A stretch of 64,000 nucleotides of DNA. It comes from Fallopia convolvulus (lineage: Eukaryota; Streptophyta; Magnoliopsida; Caryophyllales; Polygonaceae). The first letter of the stretch is position 1. Every line of letters starts with the position of its first letter. The stretch is from assembly GCA_964016875.1 (NCBI GenBank), contig OZ024722.1, positions 13,460,576 through 13,524,575 on the forward strand, read 5' to 3'. The notes beneath the pieces are model-generated. The model had not been told where the DNA came from. It saw only the letters and a program-made list of their open reading frames with translations, and made no database searches. The position numbers and the translations under genes are program-made. Below, in pieces: positions 54,763-64,000 of the stretch.

Positions 54763-55737
54763 CGGTTTTGGGTAGCGATAGGTGAGACGCCAGTGGATTC
54801 AAAACTATTGCGGCACAGTCTCAATATAGATGGCAGCGGCGCAACCTTTGGTGGTCGGAGGCAGCGGTCGCAAAACAAGGCATTGTTCCTCAACATGCAC
54901 TCGAGTAGACCTGGGAAATTCCAGAGCGGAATTCGAGCAATTCTAGAGAGGATTTGAGATGGGCGTTTGAGATATATGTGTTTGCATGAATTAATGGGTC
55001 CTCATTATAGTGTTTTTCAAAGTTTTGGACGGAATTCAATTGATCCAAAATTGATTGCGAAAATAAACTCAATTCAAATATTCAAATTAAATTTAGAGTA
55101 CAAAAGTGATTGAAATACAATGAAATATGCGATGGATTTTGATGAGTGTCGAATGTGGAAAATGTAGTACCTTTCGAATTCTATTTTCATTAAGAAACGA
55201 AACCAAAATCTTTGATAAGTCCATCGACAATTCAAACGCAATTTGGGAAGGCGATGAATCACATGTCATGCACTTCAATCAAGTTTGGAACCATAAAAAT
55301 TTAAAATCGACCAGCTTCTAACAAATGGGTCAATAATAATAAATGATGAAATTATTTGTGGCTTTATTATTCAAGATCATCTATCAAACAACATTTCATT
55401 GGGTGCGGAAAAGTGTGGATTAATGACTATTTAGACGTTGAAACAATGCCTCTTACAAATAATCATTGATAACATGCATTTAGGTTGTAATTTTAGGGTA
55501 GTTTTAGTCTCTTTAGATGGTTTAGTTTGCATGTTTGGTTTAGTTTTAGCGTCGTTAGTAGTTCTTGCTGAAATCAGAATCTACACACATATTTGTTTGA
55601 TTTTAGGTAGTGTTGGAGACCCGAGGAAGATGGAGCTCAAACCAAGCTGATGTCAAGATTGCAAGGAAGAAGTTGAAGACAAATCTTAAGACGATAAGGA
55701 GCCATTTTGTGAAGTCTTCCAATCAAGTGGTGATAGG
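54763..55737 (+). repeat. duplicated LTR-element segment, copy 1
   Basis: About 970 bp that repeats at 55741-57985. It ends with an LTR-like start, TGATAACATGCATTTAGG, at 55469. Open frames inside are short and unrecognised. It breaks off at a GGTGATAGGTGAGAGG word that also begins copy 2. Confidence 0.8.
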
Positions 55738-55740
55738 TGA

Positions 55741-57985
55741 GAGGTGGTGGCGATAGGTGAGAGGCCGGTGGATTCAAAACTATTGCGGCACAGTCTCAAT
55801 ATAGTTGGCAGCAGCGCAACCTTTGGTGGTCGGAGGCAGCGGTCACAAAACAAGGCATTGTTCATCAACATGCACTCGAGTAGACCTGGGAAATTCTAGA
55901 GCGGAATCCGAGCAATTCTAGAGAGGATTTGAGATGGGTGTTTGAGATATATGTGTTTGCATGAATTAATGGGTCCTCATTATAGTGTTTTTCAAAGTTT
56001 TGGACGGAATTCAATTGATCCATAATTGATTGAGAAAATAAACTCGATTCAAATACTCAAATTAAATTTAGAGTACAGAAGTGATTGAAATACGATGAAA
56101 TATGCGATGGATTTTTATGAGCGTCGAATGTGGAAAGTGTAGGACATTTCGAATTCGATTTTCATTAAGAAACGAAACCAAAATCTTTTATAAATCCATC
56201 AAGAATTCAAACGCAATGTAACACCCTGACTTTCTCCTGGGCGCTACTTGGTGGTAGAACCTGTCTGGGACTACTCAGATTAGTTTAACAACAAATTCAC
56301 TAGGATCTTGCAACTCGGGCACGACGAGAAAACAAATAAACATCCAACTTTTTATTTTAAAAAGAGGGTGGAAAACCTGATAGTATCTTCAAAATCATAC
56401 AGAGAAGATCACAGTCAAATCAATTGTAAATCCAACTATCCTAAACCAGTTCTAACCAACTAGTAACGAAATGATTCACAGACAACTTTTAATACATCAT
56501 TAACCAGATCCCAACAACTCGACCTAATGATACGTCGCCAACATCCGCTTCACCACTTTGTAGTGAATCCATCACAAGTCTTGAAAAGTACCTGAAACTG
56601 TAAAAATATTCCCCGAAGGGTCAGCTACAATTCTAATTCAAGCTAGAAAGCGTGAGATGCATATAGAACGTTTGAAAAACCACACAGAACCCTAGCAATC
56701 AATTTTCACACATAAATCAATAATTATAATTCATATCAATTCAACACTTAACTTTAAATAATCATACAAACACTCATACACACAGACACACAGACACACA
56801 ATCACACAAACACAGATACACACACACATGAGCACGATCAAACCAATACTCAAGCCACAACGAAATTCAAACTACTATTCAATCAATCACACACACAATC
56901 CTACTCGGCAATGCAACTGTTCCCCCACCGCTACATTCCGATACTATGACGCTTACACACCTGCGCCCGAGTGCAGAGGCAGGCCTTGCCACTCCTCAAG
57001 AGATATCATCCTTCTAACCCCGGGTCAAGCCTCCACTGGAGCACTTGCCAAAACATTTTAGAATTTTAAAGGGGCCCGACCGACACACGACCATGCCTAG
57101 ACGTCTCTTCGCCACCGATCGTCATCGTACATAGTCGTGCCGGTTACGCTGCCAGCATAGAGAAAACCATTCGAAAACTAGTCGTTTAGGAAACACATTT
57201 TATAAATCCAGTTCAGCACACACCACACACAAAGAAATAATAATTCAAAATATTTTTCATTATTTAAATGGAAATGGAAAGCCATTTATGAGAAAAAAAT
57301 GAATATTTTCAAACAAACATGCTTCACACACAATGCACATTCATCACGCATATTATAAACAGTTAACTAAGTAAGTTGTCAATTTAATCATGCATGTCAC
57401 ACATGATATGGAATCATTCCAAAATGAGGTTTGCACATTCAATTCAATCGTTTAACACATAATGGTCGTAAGCAAAGCAAGTCGACAAGCCATTAACCTC
57501 AAAAGACGAAAACAACCGCACTTCATTCAAGTTTGGAACCATAAAAATTTAAAATCGACCAGCTTCTAACAAATGGGTCAATAATAATAAATGATGAAAT
57601 TATTTGTGGCCTTATTATTCAAGATCATCTTGCAAACCCCATTTCATTGGGTGCGGAAAAGTGTGGATTAATGACTATTTAGACGTTGAAACAATGCCTC
57701 TTATAAATAATCATTGATAACATGCATTTAGGTTGTAATTTTAGGGTAGTTTTAGTCTCTTTAGATGGTTTAGTTTGCATGTTTGGTTTAGTTTTAGCGT
57801 CTTTAGTAGTTCTTGCTGAAATCAGAATCTACACGCATATTTGTTTGATTTTAGGTACTTGTGGAGACCCGAGGAAGATGGAGCTCAAACCAAGCTGATG
57901 TCAAGATTGCAAGGAAGAAGTTGAAGACAAATCTTAAGACGATAAGGAGCCATTTTGTGAAGTCTTCCATTCGAGTGGTGATTTT
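55741..57985 (+). repeat. duplicated LTR-element segment, copy 2, interrupted
   Basis: Same order as copy 1, with a 1.3-kb insert (56217-57520) and loss of about 28 bp at the insert. The LTR-like start is at 57717. After 57985 the sequence continues beyond the end of copy 1. Confidence 0.8.
56217..57520. mobile_element. probable LTR or other repeat inserted in copy 2
   Basis: Begins TGTAACACCCTGAC, a start common to plant Gypsy LTRs, and ends about AACAACCGCA. It contains a CACA microsatellite (56770-56830) and no gene. No clean TSD: flanks are CGCAA and CTTCA, and target bases are missing. A solo LTR with a border deletion is my best guess. Confidence 0.45.
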
Positions 57986-58741
57986 AGCCAAAACACGGGC
58001 TAGAAAGAGAAATTGTGATCTCGGATTGGAAACCCGAACTGCGCTTTGGAAATAGTGTAGAAAGCGGGTGGGGTATGCGGTTGCGGTTTGCTGACTTCAC
58101 GTGCGCTTTTCCCCGTTTCGAAGATTTGTTCATAAGTTGATCGAGATTATCTTACTTTGTTTTTAGGCTTGCGTAATAGTTTATGTTAGTTTGTTTTAAG
58201 GATATTCTCATACTTTTAGAAGACAAGAACCCTAGTTGGAGATTGTCTTTCTATGGAGAACTAAACTTCTTTGTTTCATTAATTGATTGAATCTTCAAAC
58301 TCAAAATCACTAATTTCTCTTGAGTAATTTTAATCATTTGTGCTTGAAATTTGAATGATTGATTTTAGAGTTTTGTTAGTTTGATCACCAAATATCTTCC
58401 TAATTCAGTCTACTACTAGATCTATTGATTTCTAGTTGAATCATATAGATCATAGTAGCAATAGGGGATTCTATTGGGCGAGTTGAACTAGTTGATTACA
58501 AAAGGGTTAATTTACAATTGTTTTATGCCTGGTTGCTTAAATTCAATAGTTCTTATTGATTAGCTTAGTGCTCATTGCTATTATTGAATTGATCTAGACG
58601 GTTTCTAGGTTGATTGATAATAAGTGTTTTAGAGTCTAGTTGATCTAATTACTACTTGAATTAAGGAATTGGAATAATTACTTCCATAATAAGCTATTCA
58701 AGAGGAATAGAGTTAGGGTTTTTCAAAGATCAGTAGCTAAG

Positions 58742-60166
58742 TGATAGGCTATTTTCCTACCCTACAAGTGTACGAGATCGGTTGTAGTACTAAGGTGTCG
58801 AACACAGGGACTATGCAGTACCAATTGATATTCGAACTAGTAGACCAAGCCAAATAAATAAGAAACAGAGTTTATGGTTGAATTGAAATGTTAACAAGTA
58901 ATCGAAAATAGCAAGGGAATATCAGTGGAGAAAAGCTTCCAAGGTTATGATTCCCACAATGATGTTTTAGTAGATTTTAAGTGATGTCTATTTGATTTCA
59001 ACTCGAATGGCGTTTGAAGGAACTCACTATCTAAAACCAACACAAATCTCTTTTCAGAAGATATGTGAATGTGCCTAGACTCAACTGACAATCACTGTCG
59101 CATAAGGTTAATCAGTTTTAGACTCTTTAAGCTCTTTAGAGACTAGGGACAAATAATCCTAGCATTCGCTGTCGCGTTCCGCTAGAATCATTCAAACCCT
59201 AGAACTACTACGATAGTTGAAATTCACACAAGAGAAACTAAGTTGTTGTCGCATAAATAACTCTCTAGTTTAATACCTAGGGATCTTATTAAGAACCAAT
59301 TTTTGGTACTTGGAAAATCAATATCTTATTACAATTATTTCCTGTCCGTCTCAAATCATAACAAGAATCCTATATGCAAAGCAAATAGGGCATAAAGTAA
59401 CCTATGATTAAATCAAACTTCAATTAAGTTTCCTATTCAACCAAACATCACAATTCAAATCTATCTACTTCATCATTGGGTTCGCCCAACCTTAGAATAA
59501 GAGAATTAGCTAGACATGGGAAGTGAGGAAAATAAATCAAATTTAATAAACAACATACTAAATTATTTGCAAATTGATTCAAAACTCCAATCCAAGCAAG
59601 TCTAGAACAAAAATCTCCAATCAATCTCCACCTAGGGTTTTTTTTTCTAAGAGAGAGAGGCTCAAGTCTAACAAAAGAATAATCATCAATAAAATTTGTC
59701 TTCCAAGTACTTAAACTAAGGCCCAAAACAACAAGAGAGAAAACCCCATTGTCGGCGCAATTAAAACAACACGCGGACTAGAACTCAGTCCATAACTCGG
59801 TCGAGTTCTCAGCCTGAGTTCTCGTCGTAGTCAAGAACTCAGCCCAAGTTCTTGTCCAACGTCAGCACATGATTACCCCTTTTGTTGTTTGATTAAATGG
59901 GGTCTTCTTGATGGATTCCTTGGGCAATCTTCTCCTTGTTACTTCCACTTTCAAGCTTAGCTCATCCCTTCAAACTATTCCACCTGAACATCTTCAAATC
60001 ATAGCTCACGAACCTCCAAAATACCCTAAAATCATGAAATGCAAGAGTAGACTCCGAACACAACAAACTAAACTAAAAAACTACAAAAGTACCAAAATAC
60101 AAGCAAAATAAACCTAAAAGACAAAAGTAAACATGTCCTAAATCTATACCTAAATGCATACTATCA
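58742..60166 (-). mobile_element. solo LTR of an Athila-like element, 1425 bp
   Basis: On the minus strand it starts TGATAGTATGCATTTAGG (60166) and ends GCCTATCA (58742). Flanks CTAAG (58737-58741) and CTGAG (60167-60171) match at four of five bases. Near its end it has GTGTTCGACACC, shared in form with the LTR of element B. Left by recombination between the two LTRs of a full element. Confidence 0.82.
59780..59866 (-). repeat. palindrome-like cluster in the solo LTR
   Basis: Repeated GAACTCAG / CTGAGTTC words in both orientations (GAACTCAGTCC, CTCGGTCGAGTTC, TCAGCCTGAGTTC, GAACTCAGCCC), about 300-386 bp inside the LTR on the minus strand. Confidence 0.65.
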
Positions 60167-60288
60167 CTGAGTTTGCAAGTGGATTTTGGTTAATTAGACA
60201 TACTTCTCATTCATATTTTCATCAACTTTCATATTTTTATTGTTTTGTTTAATTGCTTTAGTTCATAGTTTTAAAAATCAATCTCACC

Positions 60289-60318
60289 TTGACCAAAAAA
60301 AAGAAAAGAAAAGAAAAG
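60289..60318 (+). mobile_element. 30-bp A-rich micro-insertion with 15-bp TSD
   Basis: AAAATCAATCTCACC occurs at 60274-60288 and 60319-60333; between them is TTGACC followed by A's and AAAAG units. The TGACC-A(n) end is the same as the tail of the SINE at 4708-4913, so it is probably a nearly fully truncated copy. Confidence 0.65.
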
Positions 60319-60433
60319 AAAATCAATCTCACCCCTTTGTTTATATTACTTGACATACAATATAATCATACAAATACACATGCAAGTCCTTGTGGGATCG
60401 ACTCTTGCTTACCAATTACATTAGTTTGGTTGT

Positions 60434-61200
60434 TATAATTCTTTGTTAGGTATAATATGACTAGAAATATCTCACCAATCATCAATGCAAAATGAAAATT
60501 GGAGTTGAAAGCAATAACCACAATATGATTAACTCTAATCAAGAAATTTGAAATTGCTCTTTGGAATTCTAGATAATTATCTCTAATATCATTATTCATT
60601 ATTCATTTAAATTTCTTTCTTATAGTTTCAAATTTTACATATTTTCACAAAATTGAACTTAGGTCTATTAGATTGCAACAACCATTCAAAACAATCTCAA
60701 TCTTAGAGTTTACATTTGCATGGATGCTCTAGAATGGCCTAATTCTTTTTAAATACCCATTGCAAAACTAAAATTCAATATATAGGAATAAATTTTGGAT
60801 GGTATAAGAACTTAGGGAAAATATTAATGAGTTAAGATGATCATTGGATTAAAGAAATGGACAACTACAATGGATTGACAAAATTGTAAATAATGTATTT
60901 TTTTAGACATGCTCAGAAACTATATGTTTGATCTGCATATTTGTGCACTAAATATGAACATATAAGCATTGAAAGTGCATATCTATTATAAAAAGTGCAA
61001 ATGTACATTTTAGCTAGATGTGCATGTTTATATGAAAGTGAACATTTATTATGTTAAAGTGCGTATTTATTAGCAGTAAAAATGCAAGTGCATATTTTAG
61101 CTTGAAATACATCTTTACAACATATAAAATTGACGCTCTTGTATTAATAAATGCTTAACATTTACTTTTATTTATATTATTTTTTAGATTTAGTTAAATA
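60434..61200. other. AT-rich intergenic, nothing recognised
   Basis: No gene or repeat identified. Around 60920-61100 the words GTGCATAT and GTGCATGT recur loosely. Confidence 0.4.
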
Positions 61201-63325
61201 CTAGTGATTATACTCGTGCTATGCACGGGTCAAATTTTTATATAAATTTTAGTGTAATATATTTATATTTTTCCTCTTCTTTAAGATATTCAAATTAAGA
61301 AATTAAGAATTTTTTTAATTTTAAACCAATAACTTAACATTTTGCTTTAGACATTTTTTATTTTTATTTTTATTATTTAATAATAACAACTTAGAATTAT
61401 TTGATTTAACTATTTTAAGTTAAGTTAATTATAGTTCTTAAAATAGTTTCTTCACAAATATACTATTCAAGGGAGAAATATAAAATACAAATTACTTGTA
61501 CATTTAAGTTCTAAAGACCAATAATTATTACTTCTATTTGGATTATATGTATTTCATTATGAACTTGAATTTATGATATTACTATCAATTATTTGTAAGA
61601 ATGAGCTATCATTTTTCATGGTCTCATTACATTTTGATTTAAGAATAGAATTGTTAAATTTCCACCAAAAAAATATTATTAACATGATAATTAATACAAT
61701 AAATATGGCAATGACTTATAAGTTATAACACAATGTTAGTGAAATTGAGGTTATATAATTTACATTATGAGGTTGAACTATTATCTATCATGTTCACAAT
61801 ATTATTAATAAATTTCCAAAAAATTATGGTTATTATTATTCAAATTGTAATTACCACCAATAAATGTGCACATATGTTGATATTTCATTTACACCTCATT
61901 TAAATATAAGATAATGTATTGATTATTGTAAAATTAAATTGACTTTAAGTGAGAAAATAAATGATATGTTTCTTATAAATTCTCGTTTTTAATAAAAAAT
62001 ATAATATTTTATATACAAATACAATTGATTAAAAAGGATAAATGGGTGTTTTGTAGGCGTATTCCCCTTTTTATATTATGCTAATGTGTATTTATTGTCT
62101 CATTATTTTTCTCCCTATTAATCTTATATGTAATTAGGAATTGAAGTATAAAAAAGATTTGTTAGTTTTGTAAACACAATCAGATATCGTATTTTAGTTA
62201 CTATGTTGATGATCTAAATGATTATTTTTACCTAGCCTTTTATGGGTTTCTAATATTCTTGTGTTTTTAAGAAAAATTAACCTGATTTTACCTTTAAATC
62301 AATAAACAATACAATCTAAATGCTAAAATTCTAATGTGTAAGATTAAATATTTTAAGTCAATAAAACTGATAATAAATCAGAATAGATATATTTACACAA
62401 ACAAATTTATATATTTATAATATAAAGTTTAGATCTTACTTTTAGTGATTTGATTAAATTATTTCAATCAATGTTGCACATTATGCTAATCTATTTAATT
62501 AAACATGTTAAAATATTTGCTTCCAAGTCACAAAATGACCTTCTTCGTTTTTTCTTTGTAATATCAAAAGAATTATTCACATGCTCCAATCAATCTATAG
62601 TAGGAGAGATGATGATCTTAACTTGCATGGTTTAACCTTCAAAACCAATTACTAATCCTATGCAAAATGAAAATTATAATAAAACCACTTGAATGTATAT
62701 CATGACTAACCTCAATTTATTGAATCATGATGGCCAACTTGCATGTACGGGAAACGAACACAATATCTTCTTCTCCCTCTACTCCCGTAAAGAACATATA
62801 TATACGTATATGTTGCGAATTGAAAAGTCACACGTTACAAATTATTGTATTTAATTAGGTTAGGAATATTTTTCATAAATGATACATTTATAATAATTTA
62901 TTTGGAAATATTTAATTAGGAATTGAAAAGTCACACGTTACAAATTATTGTATTTTATTAGATTAGGAATATTTTTCATAAATGATACATTTATTATAAT
63001 TTATTTAGAAATAATTTAATTAGGAATTGAAAAGTCATACGTTACAAATGATTGTATTTAATTAGGTTAGGAATATTTTTCATAAATGATACATTTGTAA
63101 TAATTTGTAATAATTTATTTGGAAATAATTTAATTAGGAATTGAGAAGTCATACGTTACAAATTATTGTATTTATGAAAAATAATTTGTTTTAAACTATT
63201 AATGTACATTTTAACTAAAACCAATTATTGACCTTTTTTTCTTTTTTTTTTGACTCTCATTATTTCATTAGATTCTTTTGGTCATTAATTGGCCAAAAGT
63301 TTTTCTATTTTATAATGTATATAGA
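61201..63325 (-). mobile_element. non-autonomous Helitron, 2125 bp, minus strand
   Basis: On the minus strand the 5' end is TCTATATACATTATAAAATA (63325), followed by CTTTTGGCCA, a word also near the start of the Helitron at 7276. The 3' end is a hairpin (CCCGTGC ATA GCACGAG, 61229-61213) and CTAG at 61204-61201. It sits between A and T. No Rep/helicase gene is present. The inside is AT-rich and carries a tandem repeat. Confidence 0.78.
62817..63175. repeat. tandem repeat, about 104-bp unit, four copies (last partial)
   Basis: Units starting GAATTGAAAAGTCA at 62817, 62920, 63024 and, with one change, 63138; periods 103, 104 and 114, the longer one due to an extra TAATAATTTG. All carry ACGTTACAAAT and TTAGGAATATTTTTCATAAA. 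Confidence 0.9.
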
Positions 63326-63619
63326 TTGTGCAATCAATTCTAACAATATTAAAGAAATATGCATAAATTTTAACTTAATATTGTTTAATTAATTTAACAA
63401 TATTGAAAGAAATTATTATTATCATCATCAATGTATTGAAATGTATACGGTCTAGCAATTTGCGATTATTATAAGTAAAAAGGTATATCACTGATTGTAA
63501 TCTAGGAATTTTTATCATTTCATAATAAGTTTGAAATCCTAATGCAAATTATATATACATAATGTGATTTAGTGTGCTAAAAAAAAGTAAATTAGTATTG
63601 AATTGCAAACATATAACAA

Positions 63620-63653
63620 TGATCCCATCCAACGGACGGGATCAACTCTCTAG
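63620..63653 (+). mobile_element. Helitron 3' end, plus strand, 5' end not found
   Basis: Hairpin CCCATCC AAC GGACGGG (63624-63640, one mismatch), nine bases, then CTAG (63650-63653) and T. This is the standard Helitron terminus. I could not fix the matching TC 5' end. Confidence 0.6.
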
Positions 63654-63710
63654 TATTTATATAAAAGTGTGCATATTTAATATGTCATTTAAAATGGATG
63701 GTTAAATATA

Positions 63711-63899
63711 GTCCCTCCGTTACAAAATATTTTGTTTTATTTTCCAGTACTACTACTAACAAATCTTCCCTCATTAATTAAAAAATAGCAATAAATACAA
63801 GGGCATAATTGTAAAATAGATGACAAAAAGTTTAAAATAACAAATATTTTATAACAAAAAAACAAGGATAAAATGATAATTATTATGTAACAGAGGGAG
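63711..63899. mobile_element. Stowaway-type MITE, 189 bp
   Basis: Left end GTCCCTCCGTTAC and right end GTAACAGAGGGAG are inverted repeats of the Stowaway form CTCCCTCCGT, flanked by the TA duplication (63709-63710 and 63900-63901). No gene; moved by a Tc1/mariner-type transposase. Confidence 0.87.
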
Positions 63900-64000
63900 T
63901 ATCAATGTATATTAGCTCGCTTTGTATGTTTATCTAATAGTCACCATAACTTTCCATATTATTCACCCAAGCACTATTTACACTTTAAAACTCTATATAA

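Larger units (their letters stand above)
57717..60430 (+). repeat. LTR-like sequence of an Athila-like element, interrupted
   Basis: Starts TGATAACATGCATTTAGG, like the solo LTR inside it (TGATAGTATGCATTTAGG), and ends around CTTGTGGGATCGACTCTTG (60390), wording usual near the end of such LTRs. The exact end is uncertain. A solo LTR (58742-60166) and a 30-bp insertion (60289-60318) interrupt it. No internal region follows. Confidence 0.6.

Overview
This is nuclear DNA from a flowering plant, probably a eudicot. It holds plant L1-type LINEs with a C-terminal RNase H, Athila-like and Tat/Retand-like Ty3/Gypsy elements, a Ty1/Copia element, a tRNA-derived SINE, plant Helitrons and several MITE types, in AT-rich surroundings. 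I recognise only one ordinary host gene: an intronless, GC-rich mitochondrial-carrier (SLC25) gene at 5589-6536. Almost everything else is transposable elements, mostly broken and deeply nested.

Layout. 1-1797: 3' part of a LINE. 2627-3052: hAT-type MITE (8-bp TSD). 4708-4913: tRNA-derived SINE (19-bp TSD). 5589-6536: carrier gene. 6860-8215: decayed LINE split by a 292-bp Helitron. 8236-9727: PIF/Harbinger-like element carrying a 59-bp LINE tail. 10512-42446: a small Mutator-like MITE (9-bp TSD) that was blown apart by Gypsy element A (10847-42191, TSD CACGA). Element A itself hosts Athila-like element B (14285-21517), tandem Athila-like elements C1/C2 (21518-34716), element D inside C1 (24090-27309, TSD AGACG) and a gag-only element E inside its 3' LTR (38410-41941, TSD GACGT). 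42456-44304: a long-inverted-repeat element next to the MITE, apparently using the same 9-bp target. 44751-52795: a Copia element on the minus strand whose LTR is split by a nearly full-length LINE (44889-51305); that LINE's endonuclease domain holds a 239-bp hAT-like MITE. 54763-60430: a duplicated LTR-element segment with a solo LTR inside. 61201-63325: minus-strand Helitron. 63711-63899: Stowaway MITE.

How the pieces relate. None of the LTR elements can move alone: A has lost most of pol, B keeps gag and protease only, C1 keeps only an ATHILA ORF1-type gene, C2 keeps almost nothing, D encodes one 327-residue protein that runs into its LTR, and E encodes only Gag. All must have depended on partners elsewhere. 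One large deletion, with its scar near 21517, best explains the joint loss of A's reverse transcriptase and integrase, most of B's 3' LTR and C1's 5' half.

Most unusual signal. Elements C1/C2 contain 19 exact copies of the palindrome TCGTTAACGA, mostly in pairs whose starts are 21-22 bp apart. The related element B carries a different palindrome, TCGGGCCCGA (9 exact copies), with partner sites 20-23 bp away. The clusters sit at corresponding places, including about 300 bp into the LTR in B, in C and, with a third motif, in the solo LTR at 58742-60166. This looks like a family-specific, fast-changing binding or RNA-pairing code. I do not know a description of it. Boundaries and alignments here were read by eye.
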